The notes: a model not told the origin generated them from the letters alone. Positions 1 through 12,055 are shown, numbered from the stretch's first letter. The stretch is 64,000 bases of DNA from Gemmatimonadota bacterium (GCA_028287235.1 JAQBQB010000010.1:434001-498000); one strand, 5' to 3'. Program-made: numbers and translations.

Positions 1-306
1 GGGGCTGGCGATGCCGAGGCGCGTGGCGAGCGAGGCGTCGAACAGCTTGTCGTCGGACGCCCACATGAACGGGTTGTTCACGACCGTCGCGCCCTGAAGC
101 ACGGCGTGCTTGAGGTACGCGCGGTAGTACGGAACCTCGTGCGAGATGCGGTCGATGATCACGTCGTAAGGCACCGGCTCGTCCATCGCGGTGCCGCCCA
201 GCGTGACGAACTCGGCTGTCACTCCCTGGTCGCGCTTCGCGACCTCCTCGATGAAAGCCGGCGGAAAGGACCACTCGCGCCCGACGATGAGTCCGATCTT
301 CTGCAT
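1..306 (-). CDS. ATP-grasp (RimK-like) family protein, N-terminal part, truncated by window edge
   Basis: Own translation of the minus strand from ATG at 306: MQKIGLIVGREWSFPPAFIEEVAKRDQGVTAEFVTLGGTAMDEPVPYDVIIDRISHEVPYYRAYLKHAVLQGATVVNNPFMWASDDKLFDASLATRLGIASP; open to base 1. Confidence 0.6.
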   Translation of the reverse strand, partial: MQKIGLIVGREWSFPPAFIEEVAKRDQGVTAEFVTLGGTAMDEPVPYDVIIDRISHEVPYYRAYLKHAVLQGATVVNNPFMWASDDKLFDASLATRLGIASP

Positions 307-319
307 GTCGCCTCGTGGT

Positions 320-1039
320 TCAGTCGTGACCGCCGACGTACAGGCGGATCATGTCGCGCCAGTATGGCCAATCGTGCGCCCACCCGTCCCAAATGCGCAA
401 TGCGTGTCCCACTCCCTTGGACCAGAGCCGCCGGGAGAACTCTTCGTTCTCGCCCCGCAGCCCGTCGTCGCGGCCGATCGCGAGGATCAGATCGAGTCGC
501 TGCAGCGCGGCCATCCGATCCGGGTCGTGCTCGCCGAGTATGAAGTCGGACGGGTTGTAATGGTAGATCGTCGGGTCCGAATAGCCATCGGTCTGTTGGC
601 GGATATCGTACAGTCCGCTGAGTCCAATTGCACGTCCCACGAGGTGCGGATACCGCAGCGCGAAGGTGACGGCGTGGTACGCACCGAAGCTCGCGCCGGC
701 GGCGATCACGAAGCCGCTCGAGTTTCGCCGCCGGGTGAGCGGCAGCACCTCGTCGCGCAGGTAGGCGTCGTACTGCGCGTGCCGGAACGCGCGGTCGCCG
801 GGCCGTTTCCACTTCGCGTACCAACTGTCGGCGTCCACGCTGTCTACGCAGTAGAGCTGAATCCATCCGCGCTCGAGATGTTCGCCGAGCGCGCGAATCA
901 TTCCCTGGTCCTCCCACTCGAAGAACTTTCCCATCGAGGTAGGGAACGCGATCATCGGCGCGCCGCCATGCCCGAACACGAGCATGTCCATGTCCCTTCC
1001 CAGCGACGGGCTGTACCAGCGATGGAATTCGCGGTTCAC
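320..1039 (-). CDS. alpha/beta-hydrolase esterase family protein
   Basis: ORF 320..1129; likely GTG start at 1039 (VNREFHRWYSPSLGRDMDMLVFGHGG...). Nucleophile elbow-like GASFGAYHAV. Confidence 0.75.
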   Translation of the reverse strand: MNREFHRWYSPSLGRDMDMLVFGHGGAPMIAFPTSMGKFFEWEDQGMIRALGEHLERGWIQLYCVDSVDADSWYAKWKRPGDRAFRHAQYDAYLRDEVLPLTRRRNSSGFVIAAGASFGAYHAVTFALRYPHLVGRAIGLSGLYDIRQQTDGYSDPTIYHYNPSDFILGEHDPDRMAALQRLDLILAIGRDDGLRGENEEFSRRLWSKGVGHALRIWDGWAHDWPYWRDMIRLYVGGHD

Positions 1040-1046
1040 GGCTGCT

Positions 1047-1886
1047 TCATGATTGCGCCGCCTGTGATGGGAAGAGGAACTCGAGCACCGGTCCGACGCG
1101 CGCCGCCCAACTCGCCTCGTTGTGTTCACCCCCGTCGGCCTCGAGATACATCAGATCCTCGCCGACCACCCAGCCCTTCTCGACCAGCGCGTCGCGCAGC
1201 AGGCGCGAATTGGCGATGGTCTCCTCGCCTTCGCGCGTGCCCGCATCGAGCCAGATACGCTGCGGCAGCTTGTGCGTCAACGCCGCGACCTCCCTCAGAA
1301 TGACGCGATCGTCCCACCAGACTGACGGCGACAGCACCGCCAGCTTGCCGAACGCGGTCGGATAGCGCAAGCCGAGGTGCATGGTCAGCAAGCCGCCGAG
1401 CGACGAGCCGCCGATGGCGGTGTTCGCCGCCCCGGGGAACGTCTTGTACGTCGCGTCGATGAACGGCTTGAGCTCCTCGACGAGCATGCGGCCGTAGTCG
1501 TCGGCGTGGCCGCCATCGCCTTGGGCTCGCCGCACGGTGGGCGTGTACTCGTCGACGCGGGCTTCACCGGCGTTGTAGACGCCGACGACGATGACCGGCT
1601 CGATCGCGCCCGCGGTGATCAACGCCTGCGCCGTCTCGTCGACGCGCCATTCGTCGCCGAACGACGTCGCCTGATCGAAGACGTTCTGCCCGTCGTGCAG
1701 GTAGAGGGTGGGATAGCGAACGGCGCTCGTCGCGTCATAGCCGGGCGGCAGATAGACGACGATCGTGCGATCGCGCTCGAGATACCTCGAGTGAAAACCC
1801 TCATGGGTTCGAATGTCGCCCGTGAGGGTGTGCGGCCGCACGCTATCCGTGGTCTCGGGGGTGGGATCGGTCATCGGCGGCTGCAT
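1047..1886 (-). CDS. enterochelin-esterase-like alpha/beta hydrolase
   Basis: YLPPGYDATSAVRYPTLYLHDGQNVFD and GGSSLGGLLTMHLGLRYP motifs typical of the putative esterase (Fes/YieL-like) family. Confidence 0.8.
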   Translation of the reverse strand: MQPPMTDPTPETTDSVRPHTLTGDIRTHEGFHSRYLERDRTIVVYLPPGYDATSAVRYPTLYLHDGQNVFDQATSFGDEWRVDETAQALITAGAIEPVIVVGVYNAGEARVDEYTPTVRRAQGDGGHADDYGRMLVEELKPFIDATYKTFPGAANTAIGGSSLGGLLTMHLGLRYPTAFGKLAVLSPSVWWDDRVILREVAALTHKLPQRIWLDAGTREGEETIANSRLLRDALVEKGWVVGEDLMYLEADGGEHNEASWAARVGPVLEFLFPSQAAQS

Positions 1887-2050
1887 AGTTTGTTGGGCAC
1901 ATGCGAAAGTTGGGCCGACCGTGCGAAGCGATCAACTCGACGGCCCCTTGGAGCGCCAGCGTCGCATTGCCGGGCCGGTTGATTAGGAGTTGCTCAACAT
2001 GCGCGGGCCGCCCCTCGCTCCAATGCGGCGCCAGTGCATCCCTCGCCACA

Positions 2051-4342
2051 TCAGACCGCGTCGAGCACCGCCCGCACCTGCCGAGCGAGTTGCTCGGGCG
2101 TGAAAGGCTTCTCCAGGAGCGTCGTACCAGCACGCAATGCATCCCGGAGTTGTGCATTGTCCTCCGCGTATCCCGACATCAACATCACGCGGCCGGCGTA
2201 GCCGAACTGCTCGAGCTCTCGCAGCAACGCACCGCCCGACAGGCCGGGCATGACCACGTCCGACAGGACCAGGTCGAACGTTCTCCCGTCACGGGTGATG
2301 AGCACGAGCGCGTCGCCGCCGTTCACTGCCTCGGTCACCTCGTAGCCGCTGTCGACGAGCACGCGACGAATGATCTCGCGGAGCTTCGGCTCGTCCTCGA
2401 CGAGCAAGATGGTCTCGGTGCCGCGTCGCCGCCGCAGCGCCGGAACGTCGGCCGCGTTGCTCGCTTCGCCTTCGACGGCCGGCAGGAATACCGTGAACCG
2501 GCTGCCCCGTCCCGGCTCGCTCTCGACCTGCACGGCCCCGCTGGCGGCGCGCACGATTCCGTACACGGTCGCCAGCCCGAGCCCCGTGCCCTTGCCCGGT
2601 TCCTTGGTCGTGAAGAACGGCTCGAACACCCGCCGGCGCGTCGCGACGTCCATGCCGAATCCGGTATCGTCGACCGCGATGCTGATGAAGTCGCCCTCCC
2701 CGAGACCGAGCGCCGTTCGCTGCTCGGGAGACAGCGATGCGTGATAGTTCGACCGAATGCTCAATCGCCCGCCACCCGGCATTGCGTCGCGCGCGTTGAC
2801 GGCCAGGTTGATCAATACCTGCTCGAGCTGCATCGCGTCGACGAGCACCGGCTTCGGCAGCGACGCGAGCACCGTCTCGACGCGTACGTCTTCGCCGATC
2901 AGCCGGCGCAGCAGCGCATCCGCTCCGGCGACGACGACGTTCACGTCGACGAGCGACTCCCGCAGCACCTGCTTGCGGCTGAACGACAGCAGCCGCCGCG
3001 TGAGTGCCGCGCCCTTCGCGGCCGCCTCGCGAATCGCCGTGAGGTCGTCGATGGCCGCGGAGTTACCGGACATCTGCCGCTCCAGCAGCTCCGCGTAGCC
3101 GCTGATTGCCGTGAGCAGGTTGTTGAAGTCGTGTGCCATGCCGCCGGCGAGCTGGCCCACCGCTTCCATCTTCTGCGTCTGGCGGGAGCGCTCCTCCAGC
3201 GCCTGGCGCTCCGTGACGTCGTCCACGGTGCCGACGGCGCCGACAGGGTCACCGCTCTCGTCGGCGATCGGCACGCAGTGCACGTGAACGACGCGCTCGG
3301 CGCCGTCGGGTCGCGTGATCCGATAGTCGGTCGTATACGCTTCGTTGCGCTCGACCGCGCGCGCCCATTCGTCGAGCACGCGCGCGCGATCAGCCTCGTG
3401 CACGTAGGTGAGCCATTGGTGCCCCAGAATGTGCTGTTCGCCACAGCCGAAGATCCGCGCCACCTCCGGGTTCACCGACGTCGTTTCGCCGTCGGTGGTG
3501 CAGCGGAAGATGCCGATCGGCGCCATGTGCGTGAGCGACGTGAACTCCTGCTGCGCGATCCGGCTCGCCTGCTCCGCTTCCACGCGGTCGGTGACGTCGA
3601 GCACCGCGCCGAGCAGCGCGGGCCCGTGACGATACATCACGCGCGAGCCGTAGACCTCGCAGAAGATGATGCGATCGTCTTTTCGCAGCCCGCGGAAGCA
3701 GAAGTGCACATGCTCGGCGCCGTTCATTCTCTCGGAGATCATCTCGGCAACGATGGGCCGGTCGTCCGGATGGGCGAGCATCATCGTGTCGGGCAGCGCG
3801 AGCATCTCGTCCACGGTGTAGCCGAAGATGTCCGCCATCTTCGGATTCACGTACATGAACTGGCCGTCGCGCACGAGATACTTGCCGGTGATGGACTGTT
3901 CGGTCATGCCGCGGAACATCTCGTTCGCGACGTGTGCGTTCTCGTCCCGCAGCCGGCGATCGGTGATGTCGGAAAACACGAGCGAGGCGCCGCCGATCGG
4001 GCCGTCGCCGTCGTGGTCGGCGGTCGCCGTCATCTGCACCCAGATCTGCGTGCCGTCGGCCCGGGCAAGCCGCAACTCCCACGTCTCGGGAACGCCGCGC
4101 TGCCACCGGGTAAACCGCGTGCGCGTGTCGAACTCGGCGTCGGGACCCACGAACTCGAACAGGGTGCGGCCGATCAGCCCGGCGAGACCGGGCAGACCGA
4201 GGAGCTCGATCGCGCGCGCGTTGGCGAAGGTGGTGCGGGCGTTCGCGTCCACGACCCAGATGCCGACGTGCGCGACTTCGACAAGACGGCGAAAGCGGCG
4301 TTCGTCCCACGCCCTCGTGGCATTGCCTGCTGCTGTAACCAT
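2051..4342 (-). CDS. multi-PAS hybrid histidine kinase with C-terminal receiver domain
   Basis: Several PAS/PAC segments, H-box [14 protein letters not shown], HATPase motifs ([31 protein letters not shown]), receiver [17 protein letters not shown]. Confidence 0.9.
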   Translation of the reverse strand: MVTAAGNATRAWDERRFRRLVEVAHVGIWVVDANARTTFANARAIELLGLPGLAGLIGRTLFEFVGPDAEFDTRTRFTRWQRGVPETWELRLARADGTQIWVQMTATADHDGDGPIGGASLVFSDITDRRLRDENAHVANEMFRGMTEQSITGKYLVRDGQFMYVNPKMADIFGYTVDEMLALPDTMMLAHPDDRPIVAEMISERMNGAEHVHFCFRGLRKDDRIIFCEVYGSRVMYRHGPALLGAVLDVTDRVEAEQASRIAQQEFTSLTHMAPIGIFRCTTDGETTSVNPEVARIFGCGEQHILGHQWLTYVHEADRARVLDEWARAVERNEAYTTDYRITRPDGAERVVHVHCVPIADESGDPVGAVGTVDDVTERQALEERSRQTQKMEAVGQLAGGMAHDFNNLLTAISGYAELLERQMSGNSAAIDDLTAIREAAAKGAALTRRLLSFSRKQVLRESLVDVNVVVAGADALLRRLIGEDVRVETVLASLPKPVLVDAMQLEQVLINLAVNARDAMPGGGRLSIRSNYHASLSPEQRTALGLGEGDFISIAVDDTGFGMDVATRRRVFEPFFTTKEPGKGTGLGLATVYGIVRAASGAVQVESEPGRGSRFTVFLPAVEGEASNAADVPALRRRRGTETILLVEDEPKLREIIRRVLVDSGYEVTEAVNGGDALVLITRDGRTFDLVLSDVVMPGLSGGALLRELEQFGYAGRVMLMSGYAEDNAQLRDALRAGTTLLEKPFTPEQLARQVRAVLDAV

Positions 4343-4380
4343 GGTCGAGATCGCCCGGTCGGCGACGAGTCAGGAGGATT

Positions 4381-6732
4381 CTACAATGTAACTTCGAGTC
4401 GCGCCGACGAGCTTTGCCGACCGGCCGCGATGGCGCCGAGCGGCGATGTTGCGTGCGGGAGGAAGAAGCGCACCGTGGTGCCGCGGCCACGCTCGCTGTC
4501 GAGCACGACACCGCCGCCGGACTGCGTGACGATGCCGTAGACGGTGGAAAGTCCGAGTCCCGTGCCTCTTCCAGGTTCCTTGGTCGTGAAGAACGGCTCG
4601 AATACGTGCGCGCGCGTCGTGTCGTCCATGCCGAGACCGGTGTCGGTGATCGCGACCGTCGCATACATGCCGGCGGGCACGTCGAGCCCATCGGCGCGCG
4701 CGAGCATGGGGAGCTCGACGTTCTCGGTCTGAATCGTGAGCTGGCCGCCCATCGGCATGGCGTCGCGGCTGTTCACCGCGAGGTTCACGAGCACCTGCTC
4801 CATCTGCCCCCGGTCGGCCCGGACCGTCCCAAGATCCGGGGCGAGCCGCAGATCGATCGCGATGTCCTCGCCGATCAACCGCTGCAGCATGGCCACGATC
4901 CCTGCCACGACGTCGTTCAGATCGAGCAGCCGAGGTTGCAACACCTGCTTGCGGCTGTAGGCGAGGAGCTGTCGCGTCAACGTGCTCGCGCGCGTCACGG
5001 CACTGACGATCTCCGTGAGATCGTCGTGCCAGGCCTGTGTCCCCGGCTCGGCTCGGCGCATGAATTCGGCATGGCCGCGAATGACCGTCAACAGATTATT
5101 GAAGTCGTGCGCCACACCGCCCGCCAACCGGCCCACGGCTTCCAATTTCTGCGACTGCAGGAACTGCTGCTCGAGCCGGCGCTGTTCGGTCGTATCCTGC
5201 GCGTGGACGATTACCCGGTCTGCCGGCACGGGACCGATCGTCAACGAGAACGCCCGTGTCTCGTCCACGGAACGCATCGTGAGCTCGATGTCGCGACGAA
5301 TGACCACCTGGTCGCGCAGCGAGCGGAGCATGTCGTCCTGCAGGCCGTCGACGCCCGGAAATGTTTCGCTCACCGTGAGTCCGATCGCGCCGCGAATGAG
5401 TCCGTTGCTCGCCGGCACGGCCGCGGCATTGTAGTCGGCGAGCACGAACGTGTCGCCGTCGCCCTCCAGGCGCCACAGATGGGTGGGCATGGGAATGTTC
5501 TCGAACTGCGCGCGCAACCGCCGTTCGTTCTCCTCGTGCACGACCGCGGCGCGGATGCGCTCCGTCACGTCCACGCCATGCACGAGAATGCCGGACGTCG
5601 AGCCGTTTGCCTCTGTGATCGGCTGATACACGAAATCGAGATAGCGCTCCTCGCGCGGCGCGCCGGGCACGGCCTCGAGCGCGACGCGCACGCCGGTGCC
5701 CAGGTGCGGCTTCGCCGTCGCAAACACCTTGTCGAGCAACGCGATGAAGCCTTGCTCCGCGAGCTCCGGCAGCGCATCGGTGACGCGCGCGCCAATCAGT
5801 GCCCGCCGGCCGATGAGGCGCTCGAACGCGCCGTTCACGCGCTCGAACACATGCTCGGGTCCGCGGAGCACCGCCACGAACGCGGGCGTCTGATCGAACA
5901 GCTCCACCAGGCGGCGGCGCTCGAACTCGAGGTCGGCCAGCAGGCGCTCACGCTCGAGCTCCGCTTTCCGGCGCTCCGAGATGTCGCGAAAAATCGACTG
6001 AATGTTGCCGTCGGGGAGCAGGCTGCTGCTCAGCTCCGCCGCGATGAACCCGCCGTCACGCCGGTGAAGGCGACGCTCGGAGACGACCATCGTACCGGCC
6101 GTGAGCTCGTCGAAGCGAATCGGCCGTTGCGCGAGCTCCTCTTCATCGAGCACGTCGGTGATCCACACGCCCTCCCACCCTTCGGCATCGTATCCGAGCA
6201 GGGCGCAGGCGCGCGAGTTCGCGACGAGAATTGCGCCACCCGGTTCGAACACGACGATGCCATCCGACGCGAAATCGATGCGCTGGCGGTGCTGCGCCTC
6301 GCTCGTGCGCAACGCTTCGATCTCGTGGCCGGCGTCGGTGATGTCGATCATTACGCCTTGCCACCGCGCGGGCCGCCCGCCGTCGCAACGTACGACGTGG
6401 CCGCAATCGCGAAACCAACGAACCGACCCATCCGCGGCCAGCATGCGGTACACTTCGTTGAACGGCTCGCCCGACGTGACACATTCCGCGGCGCGCAGGA
6501 GCACGCGATCGCGATCGTCCGAATGCAGGCGCGCCGGCCACAATCCGGGTGTCGTGCACCACTCCTCTTGAGAGAAGCCAAGACATTCGATTGCCGCGTT
6601 GACGTAGCTCGCGGGCCCCGACAAGTCCGTCGCCACATCGTAGACGATCGCCGGAAAGCCTTCGAACAGTTGCCGCAGCGCGGCCGGTTCAGGAGGCAGC
6701 AACGGCCCCTCGGGGACGCGACTGCCGTCCAT
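4381..6732 (-). CDS. multi-PAS sensor histidine kinase (no receiver domain)
   Basis: Repeated PAS segments, H-box [45 protein letters not shown]; ends shortly after the ATPase domain. Start may be internal because it overlaps the upstream gene by 44 bp. Confidence 0.88.
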   Translation of the reverse strand: MDGSRVPEGPLLPPEPAALRQLFEGFPAIVYDVATDLSGPASYVNAAIECLGFSQEEWCTTPGLWPARLHSDDRDRVLLRAAECVTSGEPFNEVYRMLAADGSVRWFRDCGHVVRCDGGRPARWQGVMIDITDAGHEIEALRTSEAQHRQRIDFASDGIVVFEPGGAILVANSRACALLGYDAEGWEGVWITDVLDEEELAQRPIRFDELTAGTMVVSERRLHRRDGGFIAAELSSSLLPDGNIQSIFRDISERRKAELERERLLADLEFERRRLVELFDQTPAFVAVLRGPEHVFERVNGAFERLIGRRALIGARVTDALPELAEQGFIALLDKVFATAKPHLGTGVRVALEAVPGAPREERYLDFVYQPITEANGSTSGILVHGVDVTERIRAAVVHEENERRLRAQFENIPMPTHLWRLEGDGDTFVLADYNAAAVPASNGLIRGAIGLTVSETFPGVDGLQDDMLRSLRDQVVIRRDIELTMRSVDETRAFSLTIGPVPADRVIVHAQDTTEQRRLEQQFLQSQKLEAVGRLAGGVAHDFNNLLTVIRGHAEFMRRAEPGTQAWHDDLTEIVSAVTRASTLTRQLLAYSRKQVLQPRLLDLNDVVAGIVAMLQRLIGEDIAIDLRLAPDLGTVRADRGQMEQVLVNLAVNSRDAMPMGGQLTIQTENVELPMLARADGLDVPAGMYATVAITDTGLGMDDTTRAHVFEPFFTTKEPGRGTGLGLSTVYGIVTQSGGGVVLDSERGRGTTVRFFLPHATSPLGAIAAGRQSSSARLEVTL

Positions 6733-8254
6733 CCAGCAGCGCTCGCACTTCGGCGCCGAGCACGTCGAGCTCGAACGGCTTGGCGAGGAAGCTCGTATTC
6801 TCCTGCTCGATCTGCTGCGCCGAGATCGCGCCGCGCGTGTATCCGGAGATGAAGAGCACCGCGAGCTTCGGATACCAACGCCGCACGCAGTCGAACAGCT
6901 CGCGCCCGTCCATGTCCGGCATCACCACGTCGGTGACCACGAGGTGGATGGGACGCGCGTGATGCTCGGCGGCGAGCAGCGCGTCGGCGCCGTTCTTCGC
7001 TTCGATCACGTCGTACCCGCGCTCGCGTAGACTGCGCGCCGCGATGTTGCGCACCATCGGGTCGTCTTCGACGAGCAGGATCGTCTCCTCGCCACTGAGA
7101 TCGACGGCGGGCGCATCTGGCGTCGCCGTCGCCCGCGACACGGCCGTCGTGGATGGCAACAGCACCTCCACCACGGCGCCGATCGTCTCGCTCGGCGTCA
7201 CGAGGAGCAGGCCGCCGGCGCCTTCGACGAGATGCCGCACCATCGTGAGGCCAAGCCCGAGATGCGCGTCTTCGTGGCGCGTCGTGAAGTACGGGTCGAC
7301 CGCGCGTATGCTCGCCTCGGGGGTGAGCCCGCGGCCCGTATCGCGAATGCGAATGCTCGCATAGCGGCCCGCGCGCGCGGGCTGGCCGCCGAAGGTGTCG
7401 CCGCCGATCAGGACCACACTCGTCGAGACGACCAGCGTCGCCTGGCCGGAACAGGCGCCGAGCGCGTTGCTCAGCGTCTCGAACAGCGTGACGGCGACGA
7501 TCCGCGGATCGACCGCGAGCCGCTCGGCCGGCGCGGAGAGATCGGTGGAGAAGAGTACGCGCTCGCCGCACACCCGCCGCAGAATGGGCGCAAGCTGGCG
7601 AATCGTGTCGTCGACCGAGATCGAATCGCCAGTGCCCCGCTCCGCCGCGGTAAAGCTCAACAGATGCCGAACGAGACGGGCCGACTGCTGCGCGTGGTCG
7701 CGAAGCGTCGCGATGTCGGCAGCGATGGGATGCCCCGGCACGATCTTGCCCATCATGAGACTGGCAAGCCCGAAGATGGCGGTGAGATTGTTGTTGAACT
7801 CGTGCGCAACGCCCGCGCCGAGCTGGCCCACCACTTCCCACTGCTTGGCGCGCAGGAGCTGGCTCTCCATCGTGCGCTCCATCGTCCGGTCTCGCTCGAC
7901 GAGCAGCGTCAGCGCGCTTTCGTCCGTGTCCCGCGGCAGACGCGTGGCCGTGACGGTGACGATGATTTGGCGGCCGCTCCGCGCCGTGCGCGTCGCGTCG
8001 TAGATCCGGGGCGCCTCGCCGGCATGCAACCGGCCGCGCAGATGCCGCTCGGCATCGCGCAGCGCCTCGGGGATGATGCGCTCGATCGACTCCCCAATCA
8101 TCTCGGTAGCCGACCAGCCGTAGGCGGTTGCCGCCGCGTCGTTCCACTCGACGACGCGTCCGGCGGCGTCGACGATCGATACGGCGTCGGAAATGGTATT
8201 GAGGAGCAGCGGGGGAACAAGGAATTCGGTCTGGCTCATTCGGGCACGCAGCAC
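6689..8254 (-). CDS. PAS hybrid histidine kinase with C-terminal receiver domain
   Basis: PAS, H-box GAGVAHEFNNNLTAI, ATPase motif LGLGLTMVRHLV, receiver ILLVEDDPMVRN...VVTDVVMPDMDGREL. Confidence 0.87.
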   Translation of the reverse strand: MLRARMSQTEFLVPPLLLNTISDAVSIVDAAGRVVEWNDAAATAYGWSATEMIGESIERIIPEALRDAERHLRGRLHAGEAPRIYDATRTARSGRQIIVTVTATRLPRDTDESALTLLVERDRTMERTMESQLLRAKQWEVVGQLGAGVAHEFNNNLTAIFGLASLMMGKIVPGHPIAADIATLRDHAQQSARLVRHLLSFTAAERGTGDSISVDDTIRQLAPILRRVCGERVLFSTDLSAPAERLAVDPRIVAVTLFETLSNALGACSGQATLVVSTSVVLIGGDTFGGQPARAGRYASIRIRDTGRGLTPEASIRAVDPYFTTRHEDAHLGLGLTMVRHLVEGAGGLLLVTPSETIGAVVEVLLPSTTAVSRATATPDAPAVDLSGEETILLVEDDPMVRNIAARSLRERGYDVIEAKNGADALLAAEHHARPIHLVVTDVVMPDMDGRELFDCVRRWYPKLAVLFISGYTRGAISAQQIEQENTSFLAKPFELDVLGAEVRALLDGRQSRPRGAVAAS

Positions 8255-8392
8255 GAGGAAGCGACGAACGCCGTATAGGCGCGATGTAGGCGCTATCCTC
8301 TAAGGCCAGATCGGTGCCGTCCCATACGATTCTCTAACTCGTGTTATTGCAATCTCTTATGATGCAGCATGCCACTTGTCCGGCGCGTGGCT

Positions 8393-8492
8393 CGTCTCAT
8401 TTTGAGACGCGTCGCCCGCCCCGCAGCCTCAACCGGCCGACGCGGGCCCGACCGCTCATTCTCAATTTGAGACACGCGTCTCATTATGAATC
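8393..8492. promoter_or_regulatory. Cluster of three TCTCA-N3-TGAGA inverted repeats (candidate enhancer sites)
   Basis: 8393-8409 CGTCTCA-TTT-TGAGACG (perfect); 8459-8473 TTCTCA-ATT-TGAGAC; 8477-8492 CGTCTCA-TTA-TGAATC. They lie between the response regulator and the downstream kinases. Confidence 0.6.
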
Positions 8493-8494
8493 AC

Positions 8495-9841
8495 TCAATG
8501 TCCGTATGATTTGAGTTTTCTATAGAGCGTCGCCCGGCCGATCGCGAGCCGTTCGGCCGCCTCGGCCACGTTTCCGCCGCACTGTTCCAGCACGCGCTCG
8601 ATGTGACGGCGCTCGACCGACGCGAGCGACAGGTCCTTTGGCACGTGCTCGTGCCGGTCGCGCCGGTCGCCGGTGAGCTCGGCGGGCAAGTGCTCGGCGC
8701 CCACCTCCTCGATTCGCGGATGGAGCATGAGCATTCGCTCGAGGACGTTGCTCAGCTCGCGCACGTTGCCCGGCCAGGCGTACGCGACGAGCAGCTCGAG
8801 CGCTTCGGCGGAAAACCGCACCGTACGTTCGCCGATCCGCGCCGCGAGGGCGGTGGCCAAGCGCGTGGCGAGCGCGACGATCGTGTCGGCGCCGCGCTCG
8901 CGTAGCGCCGGCAAGGTGATCGGAAAGACGGCGAGCCGGTAGAAGAGATCTTGACGAAATTCCCCCGCCTCGACCGCGGCGCCCAGGTCGCGATGCGTGG
9001 CGGCGATGAGCCTCGCGTCGACCACGATCTCCCGCGCGCCGCCCAGGCGGCGAAAGCGCTGCTCCTCGATCACCTTGAGCACTTTCGGCTGGAGCGACGG
9101 TGCGAGGTCGCCCACCTCGTCGAGAAAGAGCGTTCCTCGATGAGCAATCTCGAACAGCCCGGCTTTCTGGGTGCGGGCGTCGGTGAATGCGCCGCGCTCG
9201 TGGCCGAACAGCTCGGAGTCGAGGAACGTGGCGCTCAGCCCGGCCGAGTTGAGCTCGACGAAGTCCGCGCCGGCGCGGTCGGACAGCCGGTGAATTTGCT
9301 TGGCGATCAGCCCCTTGCCCGTGCCGGTCTCGCCCAGGAGCAGCACCGGCGCGCTGCCCGCGGCCGCACGCGCGACGAGCCGGCTCACTTCGCGCATCGC
9401 CGGATCGTCGCCGAGGAAGACGCCGCTCACGCTCTCGGCGACGCGGGCTTCATGATAGCGCGCCCGTTGCTTGAGCACGGCCTTCTCGTGCGCGCGCTCG
9501 ACCGCCGCCTCGAAGTGGCTCAGGTTCACGGGCTTCGCGAGAAAGTTCTCGGCGCCGAGGCGCATCGCTTCCACCGCGGTGGAGACGTCGCCCAGCCCGG
9601 TCACCATGATCACCGTGGCGTCGGGATCGCGGGCGCGAAGGGCGTGCAGCACCTCGAAGCCCCCCACGTCGGGGAGATCGTAGTCCAGCAGCACGAGATC
9701 GGGCCGGGCGGCGTCGTACGCCTGCAAGCCGGCCATGCCCGTGCGCGCCACGTCCGCCGTCCACCCGGCGCGAGTGAGCGCGGTGTTGAGGAAGCCCGCG
9801 GCCGACGGGTCGTCGTCGATGATGAGAACGGTGCGTGTCAC
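8495..9841 (-). CDS. sigma-54-type response regulator (REC-AAA+-Fis HTH, NtrC family)
   Basis: REC domain DLVLLDYDLPDVGGFEV; AAA+ GETGTGKGLIAKQIH; FGHERGAFTDA; Fis-like C-terminus GGNVAEAAERLAIGRATLYRKLKSYG. Confidence 0.92.
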   Translation of the reverse strand: MTRTVLIIDDDPSAAGFLNTALTRAGWTADVARTGMAGLQAYDAARPDLVLLDYDLPDVGGFEVLHALRARDPDATVIMVTGLGDVSTAVEAMRLGAENFLAKPVNLSHFEAAVERAHEKAVLKQRARYHEARVAESVSGVFLGDDPAMREVSRLVARAAAGSAPVLLLGETGTGKGLIAKQIHRLSDRAGADFVELNSAGLSATFLDSELFGHERGAFTDARTQKAGLFEIAHRGTLFLDEVGDLAPSLQPKVLKVIEEQRFRRLGGAREIVVDARLIAATHRDLGAAVEAGEFRQDLFYRLAVFPITLPALRERGADTIVALATRLATALAARIGERTVRFSAEALELLVAYAWPGNVRELSNVLERMLMLHPRIEEVGAEHLPAELTGDRRDRHEHVPKDLSLASVERRHIERVLEQCGGNVAEAAERLAIGRATLYRKLKSYGH

Positions 9842-9856
9842 AGCAGCGACACCAAG

Positions 9857-11698
<1,842 letters not shown>

Positions 11699-11934
11699 CT
11701 ATGAAGAGGATCGGAGGAGAGGATCGGACCGGTGCGTCAACAATACAAGACGATTGACGGGCCGGCATCGTCCCGGGACGGCGGGCTTGGCTTGGAAGCG
11801 GCCTTTTCCGGGCGTCTCTCGAGTCATCGTGAACCCGTGTCAGGTCCGCGCTCAGTAGCGTCCCGTCCGGACGACTTCTTTACGAAACGAGACTCTGGCG
11901 CCAAATCGTGTTGTAGCACACCTTAGAGCCGAGA

Positions 11935-11953
11935 TAGTTCGTCTGCCGAACAA
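11935..11953. promoter_or_regulatory. Candidate operator TAGTTC-GTCTGCC-GAACAA (susC distal site)
   Basis: Same half-sites and same N7 spacer as the sites at 11999 and 38832, with one mismatch in the left arm. Confidence 0.5.
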
Positions 11954-11998
11954 ATTATTCAGGGCCCGATCGTTTTCCGGAATTCCCTGGCCGTGTTT

Positions 11999-12017
11999 TT
12001 GTTCTTTATAAGAACAA
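11999..12017. promoter_or_regulatory. Candidate operator TTGTTC-TTTATAA-GAACAA (susC proximal site)
   Basis: Core of a perfect 23-bp palindrome TTTTGTTCTT-TAT-AAGAACAAAA (11997-12019), about 40 bp before the susC start codon. Confidence 0.65.
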
Positions 12018-12055
12018 AATCGGTCATCGACAAATCCTCCGCGGGAGATCGTCGA

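Noticed and set aside
1901-4540. 879-aa plus-strand ORF
   Set aside because: Antisense shadow of the histidine kinase at 2051-4342; Arg/His/Asp-rich translation without domain motifs, typical of GC-rich mirror frames.
4414-6852. 812-aa plus-strand ORF
   Set aside because: Antisense to a clear histidine kinase (4381-6732); no recognisable domains.
8255-8392. Sigma-54 -24/-12 promoter upstream of the kinase operon
   Set aside because: Candidates such as TGGCATGCTGCA and CGGCACCGATCTGGCC do not have the correct GG-N10-GC spacing by eye; not reported as a feature.
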